Source: Chromera velia (Eukaryota; Sar; Chromeraceae). Taken from it: a stretch of DNA of 44,444 nucleotides. This document shows positions 10,573 through 22,770 of the stretch, one piece after another. The stretch lies in contig JAHBMJ010000099.1 of assembly GCA_018398765.1 (NCBI GenBank), forward strand, positions 12,501 to 56,944, written 5' to 3'. Each line of letters starts with the position of its first letter. Position 1 is the stretch's first letter. A program made the position numbers and the translations under genes. Below the pieces are notes generated by a model, which made no database searches, had not been told where the DNA came from, and saw only the letters and a program-made list of their open reading frames with translations.

Positions 10573-12608
10573 GAGAGAGGGAGGGGGAGAGAGAGAGAAA
10601 GAGAGAAAAAGAGAGACTCACACACAGAGAGAGAAAGAGAAAGAGAGAGAGGCCCACTGACCCTCCAGATTGTCCATATCAAAAGAAGGAAACTCAGATG
10701 TCACCCAAGTCTCTGCGCACTGGGAATGGTTGGATGTCGTCGTTGCTGCTTCCAGCCCCTGCTGATGGTGTTGATCCTTGCCAGGCAACACTCTCTGGGC
10801 GTTTTGAAAGATCGCAACAATTTCCTTCCACACGCGGGAGAACAGAATTGCATCACCGTACAGTCTGCCTGCGTCGATCACGTAAGCGCGCTGCACCCCG
10901 CCATTCGCACCCACTACTGCTGTCCCATCAGTGCCAGACATCAGTTCACCGTCATCCCAAAATGTCAATCGAGCCTCCACACATGCAGACCAATCCTGAA
11001 AGAAAGTTCCAGTCACCTGCAACAAACACAAAATGACACGCACACACACACTGTTACCTTACACCTCAGTAAGAGAGACAGAAGGAGACAAGGAAACGAG
11101 ACAAAACCAGGTGTCCCCCCCCCCCCTTTTTGAGAAATCCTGCAGTGCTGCTTGTTGTGCGGTTCCGTAACGCTGTCCCATGGCCAAGAAAAAGAAAGAC
11201 GATGGAAAACCGTGCGTGCATTCATGAGGTCGGACTCCCCCCCCCCTCTCTCCAGTGACGGACCATCCAGTTGACTTTGTCACAAGCGTACTCAATGTTC
11301 CAAGAAGACCCAGAGTTGACCATCTCATCGAGACCCTTTCCGAGAATCACCAGGAGATCTTCGACGGGTCCCATGACACGAAGGCTGGTAACAGAAATGA
11401 ACGAGAAATCATTTAACGGGGGGGGCGGCGGGAGGCTAGAGAACTGCCGCTGGGTGTCCTGCGGCACTTCCTGCTGCTTCGGTCCCACCACCTCAAACCC
11501 GAGCTGATGCTTCTGATTCACTGGCTGTTGCTGCTTCACAAGACCAAACGTCTCCCGCGGGAGAAGTCCAGCGTTGCTGCCAGAAAGCAACCACTCAACA
11601 GAAGCCGCCCCACCTGCGCAAAAGGAAAGCAACCGTTTTCCTTCCAGTGGGGGCTTCGACAAGCAGAGGCGTAACGAGAAAAGCAAAACAGCAACCAGAA
11701 GCAGCGGAAAGCAGGCACTTCTTCGCGACGCGCTCTGGTAAATTCACTGGTCCACATCACTGGAGAAGTGATGAGGGAGGAAGGCCGTGCGATTGCGTGC
11801 AGCGGCATCAGGAAAATCCACAGGCAGGAGGAAGTGCGGAGACATCCACAGGAAATCCAAAACAGGAAAGCGGTTAAGAAAGCTGATCTGGAAAAAGGGC
11901 GAAAAGGCAGCTGCTGTGGCGTTATGAAGAGAACGAAAGCCCTGTACACAAGAAGAAAGAGACTCACCTTCAGGTCCAGAAGCCGGTGCTTTCGGTTGTT
12001 TTGCGGCTCCTCTAGCCATCAGGACAGAGTCCACGAGGGAAGATGCGGCGTGCGAGGGCATTGCCGACACTCCCCTGACACCAACACAGACCACACCAGA
12101 AAGAGAAGCGCAGGTTGAGTCAACTGTATTTCGGGATGAAACGGTCTTTTCCCAAGAGTCACATGTTGTTGTTGAACCTCTTTCTCTGAAACTGTGAAAC
12201 AAACCGCGCACCAGAAAAGCGTCAGAAAGGGCAGAGACACACCTGTGAACCTCCCCTGCTGGGTAGGGATCCGCTTCGGCAAAAGCCTGGGCTCCACCAT
12301 ACGCTTTAGAAGACCGCGAATGAAGTCCTGCAGGTTTCATAGAGGAGGAGCAGAATGGTGAAGTAAAACATCTTGCATCCACTTTCAAGACTCTCAGGCA
12401 CCCCATCCCCTTCCAATAAATGTGGAAAAGCGCGAAGCCTGCCCAAAGATCGAGTGGTTAGAGGCCACTGAACTCCTGCAATGCTTCACTGCGCGTGCAG
12501 GCTGCTTTTTGGTCCTCATATATCAGCGAAGTTTTAGCACTCAAAAACAAAACAGACATCTCAAGCGATAGGGACTCGAAAAGAAGAAAAGAAAGACTGA
12601 CCGTCCAT
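9451..12608 (-). CDS. Seven-exon gene, 556-residue protein of unknown function
   Basis: Exons in transcript order are 12602-12608, 12243-12327, 11968-12074, 11264-11613, 10662-11016, 10192-10353 and 9451-10055. They total 1,671 nt and every junction phase agrees. The first coding exon is only ATGGACG followed by a GTCAGT donor. The protein has an Ala/Ser/Pro-rich N-terminus. A folded-looking middle follows, with the stretch SWNIEYACDKVNWM and then a Trp-rich segment ending ARLTFWDDGELMSG. Next comes an acidic linker (ELERDGDDDVQPMEVD). The C-terminal 200 residues alternate Leu/Ala-rich amphipathic helices (for example EILLPFVYALAVCAMDDARV), resembling an armadillo/HEAT-type helical repeat, and end in AQQQQ. 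No signal peptide or membrane segment is visible. The acceptor at 11016 has an alternative 21 nt downstream in the same phase. A transport-receptor-like helical protein is one guess; the family is not recognised. Confidence 0.72.
10539..10655. repeat. CA repeat followed by GA-rich tract inside an intron
   Basis: A (CA)n run at 10539-10570 continues into a GAGA-rich stretch up to the exon at 10662. On the minus coding strand this is a (TC)n then (TG)n tract within the intron between 10662 and 10353, just downstream of the GTCAGT donor. Confidence 0.85.
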
Positions 12609-13509
12609 TGGAGCTGGAGTCTGGGTTGAAATCCACAATAGGGCAGAGTGGGTAGCAACCGCAAACGGAGTAGCTTCCAACGAAAGAAGTGAACGCGGAA
12701 ATCCGACGAAAGGGAGGGGGGGGATGTCTAGCAAGACTCCACAAGGATCGTGACGCTTTGATTGGAAATCATTTTGATTAGGTGGTCTTCGTTACGAAGA
12801 GTGAAAGGGGTGATCCAAGGTATAGTACGGAAAGTCTTCTGAAAGTAGTGTGATCTGCTTCTGTATTGATCCACTCGATTGTGGCCTGCGCAGGGCAGTC
12901 CAAAATTATATATAGAGCCCCCCGAAAATATAGATATCTATATTTTCGTCTTTCTCAAGCGTTTGTGCCGGATATCCCCGCGCGCGGTCGAATGCGCAAA
13001 TCGAATTGAGGCTCTCACCAAAATTGACGTTGAGGGGCCATGAGGCCCAAGGAACTGAAATCTTATTAAGTCAAAAACTCGCATAGAGTTTTTTCTCCAA
13101 TTTATTCACGGATCACGAAAAACGACTATAAAGTCGGCCCAGGAACGCAAACTTTCCGAAAATGGGTTTGATGCAGATGGCAGTACCGCAAGTTTGGACT
13201 CGCGAAGCGCACCACTCTTGTGACGTCAATTCTATATCTCACTAAATTCCGACTGAATGACGCAAGATCTGACTGTTGTTCAATGTCAGGGTCGATCCTA
13301 CACCAGAGGACTTTTTCACACGATGATTGCGCACTTCCTCGTGACACAGCTGGACTTTTCCATAGCCTTTTCAAACCTGTTCGTACTGCACCTGCACTTG
13401 AATCACAGGAAGTGGATCGACAATGCTGGTAGACGGTCAAAAATCGAGGACCTGACCCGTTTAATTTTGACACTCTGCACATCCTTCTTGAATCATTTTG
13501 AGTCTGAAG
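12609..13509. promoter_or_regulatory. Divergent intergenic region between two genes
   Basis: This 901-bp gap separates the start of the minus-strand gene (12608) from the ATG of the plus-strand gene (13510), so it should carry both promoters. It includes the AT-rich run ATTATATATAG near 12906-12915 and a perfect 26-bp palindrome just after it. Frames from 13220 to 13583 overlap the right part but lack supported splice sites and are not called. Confidence 0.45.
12923..12948. promoter_or_regulatory. Perfect 26-bp palindrome
   Basis: The half-site CGAAAATATAGAT is followed immediately by its exact reverse complement, so both strands read the same over 26 bases. It sits in the divergent promoter region. 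It could be a dimeric factor site, a cruciform or a small element end; which is not decidable from sequence. Confidence 0.5.
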
Positions 13510-16500
13510 ATGTCCACTCTCTCTTTTATATCCGAGTCTCTTCGTCAAATTTCCCTCGAGGAAGTTCTGGTTCTTCTGGATGATGGGTGGTACCTTCTTT
13601 GGAACGTAAGTCTTGCAAACGAAGGAGACTGCCTAATTTTGCTGCTTTGTCTGAACGGATCACCACTTTTCCTATCTTCACCCGGTGCTCGCTTTTCTTT
13701 GCAGCCCTGGTACGCTTGGATCCTGTTTTGTGCTTTCGTCCAAAAACAGTTGTGGAGTCTCTGGGTATGTGCCCATCTTTCACTCGCACACCTAGTCGCA
13801 CCGCTGCCAACAAACCGAAGGTCAGGCAGATGCAATAACAGACAGGGAAAATAAATCCCAATTGATCCCGCCAGGCAGACAGACAGCCAGGGAAGCAGGC
13901 CTTTAGACGCGCAGTGCAAGGGGCAAGGGCAGACACACTTCATTCACTGTAGCTTCTGTCCCAGATGCTGCCGGGTGCCTTTGTTTTGTTTTTTTGCGGA
14001 CACTAAAGCGATACCATCCTCAATCTTCTTTGTGTGATGTTCACGATGGACGCCCCGGCCCATGGACAGTGAACAGAGATGGAGTTTGTGGAAAGAGATA
14101 GCGCAGGAGTTGGAACTCACCGTGATGAAATGCATCGCGCGAAGCGATGAGGGATGCACGTGACGAGAAAGGTAAACTGAATGACAAAACAGCTGTGTAA
14201 ATGCATTCGAAGCTTTACTTCTTGTGCACAGACTTGCATGCAAACATTCATTCCCTTCTGCTCTAGCTGCAGGTTGGGAACCGTTCGGCTGGACCTGCAA
14301 AGTTTCTCTGAGGGCACGCGGACGCCCAAGGGGTCTGCCCTTTTCGTGAGGTCGGTCAGCTTCTTCCTTCCTTCCTGACTATTTCCAACCTTCCTCCTGG
14401 TAGCCTCCCTTCCCCCGGACCATTCTTCACTCCCCATGTGCGCGTGTGTGATGATGTGTGTGGGCCTGTACCTATTTGTGAAAATGAGCGTGTGAGTGCG
14501 GAGCCTTCCTCATGATTGTAGTTTTGTGCTCGTGTTTTTGTGACTTTTGTGGTTTCCGGACCATCCTGATCGGACACTTAGGAGCCAACTGTGCATGCGT
14601 ATCTCGCTTGCGCCCTTTCGTCCTCTGGACGCGTCCCTGGTGGGTCTGGAGAGAGAGATAAATTTAAGGGACGTCGTCGTGATGGTCTTTTTCTCAACGC
14701 GTGTGTTGCTGTTATTCTGCAGGGTGTCTGTGAACGAACAAGTTGTGTACATCTCGGGGCTTTTCGAGGCCTCAAGTCGCAGCAGCAGAAGGGAGATAGA
14801 GAGGGAATCCCAGACAGACTGGAGAGGGGGCCACGCGGAGGCGCACAGGGGCCCCAGTTCTCCCCCCTCTTTCTCCTCAGGGGAGTCGGGCCCTCCTCAT
14901 ACCTTTGCCTTTGGGTGGCACAGAAGGGGAAGGCCGGGGGAGGCAACGCTCCTTCTACCGGTCCACAATCCTTTTGACGAATACAAAATTGAAGTGTGCA
15001 TCCACAGATACATTTGGCCTCTTGCCCTCCCCCCCTTCGTCGCATTCCTCTTGCCTCCCTCTCTGGCCGCCTCATGCTCTGCCCGGGTTGTTGTCAGCGA
15101 GAGGCTGCGAAAGGAGACGGCGACCTTCTTCTTCGACCAAGAGGCCCCACTGGCCCCGCCTCCTGCACGAGAGCGTAAGTCAGTCAGTCAGTCAGTCTGC
15201 GTGTCTCCCTCCGACCCTTCTTTCTGTCTGCTCATTTACCCCCTCACATGACTCACCCACGGGTAGTGCCTGGGTACGGAGAGAAGTAAGAGTGTGTGTG
15301 CGTGTGTGCGTGTGCGTGCGCGTGTGTGTCCGTCCGTAGACGAAAGTCTTCCTTTTTTGCCGGCCATAAGATTTGTCCATGTTTTGATCCTACTCTTATA
15401 TTCATATGATCTGTTCCTCTGTGTGTGTACTCTCAGGTGCTCTCGCCCTCCCCCCGTGTTGGCGCGGCAGGGACAACAAAGAAAGGGAGAAGGAGAGGGA
15501 AAGGCGGCGCGACAAGGAGAGGGACAAACAAGACCAAGGAGGACAGAGAGAGAGATCGAGAGAGAAAAGCAACGAACCAAAAGGAGAAGCCGGAGCAGGC
15601 AAAAAGCCTCCGACTCCCTCTGCCAGCGTCTCACGGATTCCAGGACAAGCTCTTCCGCTTTCTCCGGGGAACAGCGGAGGGATTGGCTTGTCAGAAGAAG
15701 AAAAAAGCGGAGACAAAACCCAGACGGGGCCGAAGGGAGTTGGGGGGAAGGAAGGAACCGCAATTGTGACTTCTTTGTCGCCTCGTGGCTCGGGGGATTC
15801 TGCCATGCATCGGGTCCCTCCCCAGACATCCTCAGAGGATCCCGCATCCCTCACACGGACTCCCGGTTCCCTTCGTTCTCCCGCATCTCCTGCTCAACAG
15901 CACCCGTCCTCCTCTTCCGCTTCCTCCGGGGGTGTGGGGGGAGAGGGAAGGGGAGGTTCGGGTGTGGCTCCTCGTGCTCATCTGAGACTGTGTGCCTCTG
16001 TAGCGATCTGGAAGGGGGATGCGAGTGCGGAGTTTATTCGGCTGGTCAAACGGGCAGAGGCCGAAGAAGAGGAAGCCGAAAGGAGAAGAGCGGCAGGCCC
16101 TGTCGCATGGTGGTGCGTCGGTGGGGATCTGCTTGATTTGCTTGTTTGCTCTAGCTCGATTTGTTTGACCGTTGATTCGCTCTTCGCTCTCCTGCCTGTT
16201 CTTTTTTGTGACTGTGTTTCTCCGGCTGTTTTCGAAACGCATGATAGTCTCGTACATGCAACAAGTCGGATTGCTGTTCGTCTGTTTGGGTCCTTTTACT
16301 TCTTTTCTTTCCCTATTTCTTTCTGTTTCTCTTTCTTCTTTCTTTCGCTCCTTCCTTGTTTTCTTTCTACCTTCCTTCCTTCCTTCCTTCCTTCCTTCCT
16401 GCAGTTTCGACACCCTGGAGGAGGCTGCTGATGGACTCTCTCAATTTGATGCCGAGTGAGTGAGTGAGTGAGTGAGTAAGAGAGTGAGGGAAAGGTTGGA

Positions 16501-17306
16501 AGAACCACTAGTGGCCTTGCTCCTCGTCAGCCTGCCTGCCTGACTGACTCTCTGTCTTCCTGCCCGATGCCTGGGTTGGTGCTTCACTTTTTCTTGCTCT
16601 TCTCGATTTGTAAGGCTGCCAGTCATGCTTGCAAACCAAAACCTCTTCACTTTTGAAAAATCTCCATTCCGCTTCCCCAGAGAAGCGCAGAGAGCCCAGT
16701 CATCAGTCAGCTTTGATGTTTCTCCCGTTCACCTGTCTGAACGAACATGTATGAAGATGGCAGCCTGTCTCTGCATGAACGGCTTGCTTCCCTCCGCGAT
16801 GCGATGTGTTTGCATATGCATGCAGCTGGGTCGGGTTGGGCATTGGCTCCCTTGCCGGTCGCGTTGTTGCGTCCCTCCGTTGGCCCTGTGAGATGGTGGA
16901 GGGACTGGGGGGGCCTCTGATTGTGGCGGGCCTCGGGAGACTGCCGGTCCGTCCGTCTCTTGGCAGTTTTTTCTGTTGTATTCGTCTCATCAGTTCTGTC
17001 GCTGCGTGTGCTGCAGCGCAGCCAGTGCGCGGCTTCTTTACGTGTTGCAGCCATAACATCCCATTTTTGCCTGTCGGTCCAGCCTCCCATGAGATATGGC
17101 AAAGTAAATTCATAGCGGCTCATGAACTTGTACGTACAATCGGGGTGTGCCCGTACAACCCTTTTCTTCTTTCAGTTTTCTTTCGTTGCTGTCGTGGCAG
17201 TCACTGCCGATGCGTGAATGAATCTCGCTCGCTCTGCGACTGCTGCAGGCGGAAACTGCGGCTGTGATCGAAAACATCGGCGCCTTGTGTCGACGGGTAG
17301 GCGTCT

Positions 17307-17343
<37 letters not shown>

Positions 17344-18042
17344 TGTGTGTGAGAGAGAGAGAGAGTGAGTGTGTGTTTGCAAGAGAGAGGGGGCGCGGGG
17401 NGGGGGGGGGGGGGGGGGGGGGGATTGAGAGAACACGGTCTTCGCGCGAATCGGCACACTTCTGTCAATAACTTCAAGAGTCTTTTTTCTTTTTGGAGTC
17501 TTTCGTTTTCGCTCTCGTTTTTCTTGTGCCGTTTGTTTGCGGGTTGAATCTGCGCACTCAAGATTGGTCTTAACGGGTTTCTTCCAGTGAACTGCTGCCT
17601 GTATGCTTGGATGTGCGTGTTTGTCTCTGTGCGAGTATGTGCAGTCGGCCCTGCTGTGGCTGTGGACGGGCGGACTCTATCTGCGTCTGGTAAGCGGGCA
17701 GGGTGCAGGGCCGTTGTTGCCGCCTCGGGGTCGAATGGGCGTTGCCCACCAGTGCTTCTATGCAGAGAAAAAATGAATCAATCCAACTGAACGTTCCGCG
17801 GAAAGGCGGGCCGTGCCTTCTGCCCCTTGTAACGCTAATTTCTGTTTCTCTCTGTCTGTCCCTGGATGTGAGAGCATCGTCAATTAAGCTGCAGGGGGGC
17901 TTCTGTCCGTCTCTTTCTGTTCGTGTTGCATCCATTCGAACGATCTGTCTGCTCATTTCTGCCCTCGCCACCTTTCTCTTTGCAGGCTCTGTTCACTCTC
18001 GAACCTTCGGTCAGTGAGGCAGCAAGGCAGTCCAACCGCTAG
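13510..18042 (+). CDS. Divergent C2-like membrane protein, ten exons
   Basis: Phase-consistent exons: 13510-13605, 13705-13764, 14232-14350, 14723-15174, 15437-16112, 16405-16455, 16826-16946, 17249-17296, 17645-17689 and 17986-18042, giving 574 residues. The N-terminus has an aromatic membrane segment across exons 1-2 (DDGWYLLWN then PWYAWILFCAFVQK). Exons 3-4 read like C2-domain strands: TVRLDLQS, ALFVRVSVNEQVVYISGLFE and, after a polar insert, TLLLPVHNPFDEYKIEVCIH. Exon 5 is mostly Lys/Glu/Arg/Ser/Gly low complexity. The later small exons encode WVGLGIGSLAGRVVASLRWP and a membrane segment SALLWLWTGGLYLRL. The layout recalls MCTP/ferlin-type C2 proteins tethered to membranes, but this is pattern resemblance only. 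The last exon contains an internal GTCAGT donor at 18010 that could splice in phase into 18336, fusing this gene to its downstream neighbour. Exon 5 could end at 16109 instead of 16112. Confidence 0.5.
16371..16478. repeat. CTTC repeat and GTGA repeat bracketing a 51-nt exon
   Basis: A (CTTC)n run (about 16371-16400) forms the pyrimidine tract of the acceptor at 16404. A (GTGA)n run (16456-16478) starts at the donor of the same exon. Confidence 0.85.
17309..17423. repeat. GT repeat and poly-G run containing an ambiguous base
   Basis: A (GT)n tract at about 17309-17349 is followed by GA repeats. A run of more than 20 G then follows, with a single N at 17401. It lies in an intron. The N suggests that the homopolymer length is not reliable. 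Confidence 0.85.
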
Positions 18043-18608
18043 ATTAGTTTAATGAATCGGTGCGGGGGGCAGCTAGGCTATCGGAAGGCAGCTATCGATA
18101 GTCTTCGTCCCAACCCCGGCTTCGGTCTTCTCTTCTCTTCTCTTCTCTTCTCTTCAATGCCCTCCCTTGTGAAGGGGCGGGAGGGAGGTACGAGGCTGAC
18201 TCTCTCTCTGTCTGCTCTCTCTCGATCGTACCTTTTATTTTCCTCAGGCTTTCCGTGCTCAAAGAGTGACTCACTGTGCGCAAATCGGCTGAAGCATACA
18301 TGCATGAGTGCATCTATCTGCGCGTGTGCGTGCAGGCTCTGTATACGTGCCGTCTCTTGTGCCGTCTGGCTTCCCGTCTCCAAACCGCCAGGTGGAGGGA
18401 GGGGTTCCTCTCTCACTCTCTCGCCTCGCCATCAGAACAGGAGGCTGGAGGGGGAGGGGGAGGAAGAATCGTCTCTCGACGTGGGGGCTGGGGTAGGCGG
18501 AGGGAGAGCCGAGGACTCGCGGCGGCAGGGGGAGGTGGAGGAGACACAGGGAGGACAGTGGAACAGTTGAATCACCGTCAGAAGAGAAACCCCCAATTGT
18601 CTCTCGTC

Positions 18609-21600
18609 ATGGCACAGCCGGGAGGGGGAAGAAACCGTTCACCACAAAGAGACCAACCTCACACACCAGCACCGTCTGTTCTTCGGACTGGTCTAGAAAA
18701 TGGTGGTGCTGACTCTCAGCAGATGGTGTCCCCCCCTGTTCCTGGAAGCACTCAGGGAGCGGGGCGGGGAGAGGGATCTGGAATGGGAGTCAACATCATT
18801 TCAGGAGGGCAGAGGCCCAGAAATCCCTCGCTTGTCTTTTCAGTTGTCGCCGTGAATGCTCTTGCTCCACGCCCACTCTCGCGTCTGTTCTATATCAAGT
18901 CAGTGGTGTCTTTCATGTTTTCTCTGTTCTTCTGGCAACGGAGGTTGTTCCTTTTCTTGGGCATTTTGTGTCAGAGAGCTTTGTGACCCGGGCTTTGTCT
19001 GTGGTTGGAGTCGGAGAGAATTCCGAGGTTGGACATCATAAAGCAAGCTCGCTCTCATCTGTTCTCTTTTATCATGGGCCGAATATTCATTTTCATACCA
19101 TGCGGCAGTGACAAGGCCCTCTTCCCTGCTCATTGATTCACTCCGTCTCCTACCCACCTCCTCCCCGAACCCATCCCGTCCCATCCCCCTTCCTGCTTGC
19201 AGAGTCCAATCTGAATCGGATTTCCAGAGGGCCCAGAGGAGGCAGAGAAGGGAAAGGCAAAGGGGAAGAGACAGAATAAGGAGATTCAGACGAATGGGAG
19301 CACAGACACATTCGTTGGAGGAAAACGTCTATCGATCCCCGCTTTTCATTGAGGGCTCTGGGTTTCCTGACCAGCAGCCGGCTCAGCAAGGGGGGGGGCA
19401 GAGCGGCGGGGGAGACAACCAACCTGCAGGACGGAGGGGGCCCGTTGCTGCTGCCGAGAGGGGCCTGACGTCTGAGTTGCGTCTCCGTCTCCCTCCCGCT
19501 AGCTCTCCCGTCTGGTCCATGCAGCCCAGACAGAGGCAATATCAGAGCGAAGAAAAAGAGAGACAGAGAGACGAAGCACGTTTCCTTTCAAAAAGAGGGG
19601 TTGCGGCAACAACCCGAAAAGATCGAGAAAGAGACCGATCGTCTAGGCGGAGACAATGCACTAGGGAGGGGAGAGAGAGATTGGCACCCCTAGAAAAATG
19701 TCCTGACTGCGATCAACGTCATCCTGTGGGAGGCGTAGCTGAGGACGGGGATGTCGACGCAGACGCAGATGACACCACAGAGACAGATGAATCCTTTTCC
19801 TTCTCTGGCAGAAGGAGGCAGAGGACGTCTCGTTATGTTGAGGAGGAGGAGGAAGAAGAGGAAGAGGATGAAGAGGATTTGTGCTGTGTGCGCTTTGAGA
19901 TACGCACCAGATATCTCCTCACAGGGTGCGATCGCCTTGTTGCGCGTGCCGTTGTGGATGTACGAAGTCTCCCTCTTCCTCTTCTTTTGCAAGGACAAGG
20001 AGGGGGAGGGGGGGAGTCCCAAGCAGAGGGACCAAGTCCAAAAGGTCAGTCAGGTAGTCGGGGTGAGGGAGAAGGGTTGTGATGGGAAGGAAAGGAGGGA
20101 AGGATCCCTCCCTGCTTTCATCTACATTTGTACATACATGCATACAGAGAGCCACGGAAGCCTATGCACACCGCAGCTAATATGCTTACAGACAAGCTGG
20201 CCGACCGGGCAGGAAAATAAACAGCTGTAGCTAGACAGAGCGATGACGAAGGTCAATGGTCTCGCATTCTCTGTTTCTCTTGCTATATATGTCTCTCGTT
20301 TTCATCCTTTCTCGCGCTGCTCATTTGCTTACGCCTGTGCTGATGAAACAGATGCTCTCTCTTCGTTTTAGACAGGCCTGTGCCTCCACCCTTTCCACGT
20401 TCCTTCGTTCTGTTCCCGTTTGTCCGCCCTCTTCTTCCCCCTGCTGACCCTGTTGTGCGAGATGAAAGAGAAGTGTTTACATAAAGGAGACGAGCTGTGA
20501 GGTGCCAGGAACTGCCCTTTTCGTTCACCTTTCTTCCTCCTCCTTTGATGAGATTGTCAACAAGCCCTCGCTCGACCTGTCTGTCTGCCCCTCCAACCTT
20601 GCAACCTCCTGCCTCTGCTGCCTGCAGTCACTGTGACGTTACCTCTCGAGGATCTATTCCCAGCTGTCTTCACTGCTGAGGAGCCCTCCTTCGTCCTCTG
20701 TTGCTCCCTAGAGGGACAGGCCCTCCAGGGGTCTCTCTCGAATGTGTCCCCCTCAGATACCAAGGCCGAGACCAACAAGTCTCCTCTGCCATTCCGCCTC
20801 TTCTCCCGCTCCGTGCGCCCGCCCCCCCCGATCCAGACTCGTCTCCTCGCACTTCCCCCAGGAGTGAGGAGCCCCAACAGAGACCTCCGCACTCCTACAG
20901 ATTCGGATGTTTCCTTCTCCCGCTTTGCGTCCCAGCCGGCAGGGGGCGAGGGCGATCCTCTGAGTCCGTTGGGAATCCAAACTCAAACTCTAGCGGCAGG
21001 GGGGGTGAGTGGCAGTCTGCCTGGAAGTGCGATCTCGATCCATCACACAGCTGAGAAAGAAAGGAAGAGCGCACTACGGGAAAGACGAGAGAAACGCCGC
21101 CGGGAGAGAGAGGCCGCTATCGAAAAGCGAAGGGCTCTTCTGGGGTGTCAGAGGGCGTTGGAAAGCGTCACTACGGGCTCTGTGAGGGACTGGCTGCTCA
21201 CACAGGGAATTTTGGTTTCCTCCACACTTCTCCTGTCAGTAATTGTTCTCATCTTTACATACATTTGGAGTCACCCGGCTCCTGTCAGAGACGAAAATCT
21301 CTTGTACTTTCATCAGTGCTCTCGTTTTTGCCCTTCCCCCCTTCTCCTGTGTATGTTCGATACGGCAGGCGTCTTCCGCTTCTGGTTTCCCTCCCTGCCT
21401 TTCTCCCGGCAGGCTCAGATTTTCCTCTGTTCATCTACTCGCATTGCCATTAATTCCAATCTAGGCCTTCAGCCAAGACTTACAAGAAATGCTCTGCAAT
21501 TGCGTGAATCAGCAGCATGTCGAGGAACATGGCTAGCATCGTTCTCTGCCGTGATGTGCAAATACGGCCCGGATGACTTTTTTCTCTTTCCTGTTGCATA

Positions 21601-22448
21601 CTTGCAGGCTCCTGCCCAGCCCCTTTCTACTTTCCCTGCTTGTCTACGTCTGGGTGGATGTTCTTCTGTGTGTGGGCTGCTTCCTTACCCTCAACCGACC
21701 GTCCCTGTGGGAGTCCAGAGTCGGCAGGGCGCTTCTTGGGAAGGTGGAAGCGGTCAGAAAGTGGTGGAAGAGAGAGGAGGGAGAGGGGGGTGCGTTCCGT
21801 CAGGTCGCACCTCCGCAACCTCAGGTTCTTGCGAGTGCTCCTCTCTTCCTCCGGGGGGTCCTGGCGGGGGAGGGGCGTGAGGGGGGGACGGGGGGGCGCA
21901 ATTGCTCAAGAGATCTTGGGGATTCTGAAAATTTCATGAGGGGTTGGAATTGGTCTAGCGTTGGTTTGGGGGGGTTGGGAGGGAGTTCGAGATCCAAAGA
22001 TGGAGATCGTTTGTCTCGTCGAGAAAGGGAGAGGGAGAAGGCAGCCGAGGCTGCCCAAGAGAGACTCATTGCGGTAGCGCTTCCTCTTTTCGGGTCTGTC
22101 GGAAAAGTTGCAGCAGCGGGGATCCTCGGAGTTCCCTCTCTAGTTCCTACCCCAATTTTGAAAAGGGTCAGTCAGCACGGTGTATGGATCTGCTGCTTCA
22201 TATGATTTATTATCGTTTCTTCCTTCTCTCGAAACCTCCCTTATATTCGCGTGGCATTTATCGCCTTCTGTTGGTTCATTCTTGTTGTTCATCTTCTTCA
22301 CAACGCTTACCGGGACAAGACTTTTCAACGGTCTTCATCAAATGTCCGAGAACTTGGACAAGTGCCCAGCCAGTTGTCTGGGTATGTTTGTCGGTCGCTT
22401 GGTCTTCTGGATACAATCTGCCTCTGTGTCGCTATGTGTACGTGAGTA

Positions 22449-22491
<43 letters not shown>

Positions 22492-22770
22492 GCTGAGAAG
22501 CACCCCCACAGTGCTCTCTGTGTTCTCCACGCTGGAGCTTTCGTCCTTTTGCCCCCCTTTCTGGTGTTCTTCGTTCGGAGTCTCTGTCTTCTCTCCTCTG
22601 TTGCTGCCTGGCAGGGTGGGTATGCCCTCTCTGGTCTGTGGCTCTGGTGGCTTGTCGTGCACTTCAGGGAGGAGAGGGAGAGGGGGGACAGCAGAGAAGG
22701 GAAGTCCTTTGGGGAGGGAGGAAGAGAGACCAAAAGGTGGTCGTCCTCGTCTTGCTCAGCGCATACGTAG
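18609..22770 (+). CDS. C2-like protein with C-terminal membrane hairpins
   Basis: From the ATG at 18609, exons 18609-18898, 19203-20044, 20628-21234, 21608-22166 and 22492-22770 join in phase to 858 residues. The first exon could instead begin at an acceptor before 18336. C2-like strands are spread over exons: PSLVFSVVAVNALAPRPLSR then FYIKVQSESDFQ. Far downstream come CCVRFEIRTR, DRLVARAVVDVRSLP and VTLPLEDLFPAVF, interrupted by long Arg/Gln/Gly inserts, a CPDCDQRHP knuckle and a run of Glu. A basic coiled-coil-like segment (ALRERREKRRREREAAIEKR) precedes a hydrophobic hairpin (GILVSSTLLL joined to LPSPFLLSLLVYVWVDVLLC). After another Arg/Glu-rich helix, the last exon has two more membrane segments (FVLLPPFLVFFVRSLCLL and YALSGLWLWWLVVHF) and a polar tail. 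This matches the C2-then-TM layout of MCTP-type proteins acting at ER or plasma membrane contacts; the assignment is inference. All four donors are GTCAGT. Confidence 0.55.
22451..22488. repeat. GT dinucleotide repeat abutting a 3' splice site
   Basis: The (GT)n run ends in GTGCAG at 22486-22491, the acceptor of the last exon of the upstream gene model. Confidence 0.85.

Noticed and set aside
13220-13583. Two overlapping plus-strand frames upstream of the ATG at 13510
   Set aside because: Neither has a supported start and donor in phase with the following exons; the short exon 13510-13605 with GTAAGT fits better.
22180-22450. Open frames in all three registers before the GT repeat, taken at first as an exon
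   Set aside because: The exon ending 22166 and the exon beginning 22492 are both phase 0 and join directly, so this segment is best read as one 325-nt intron.
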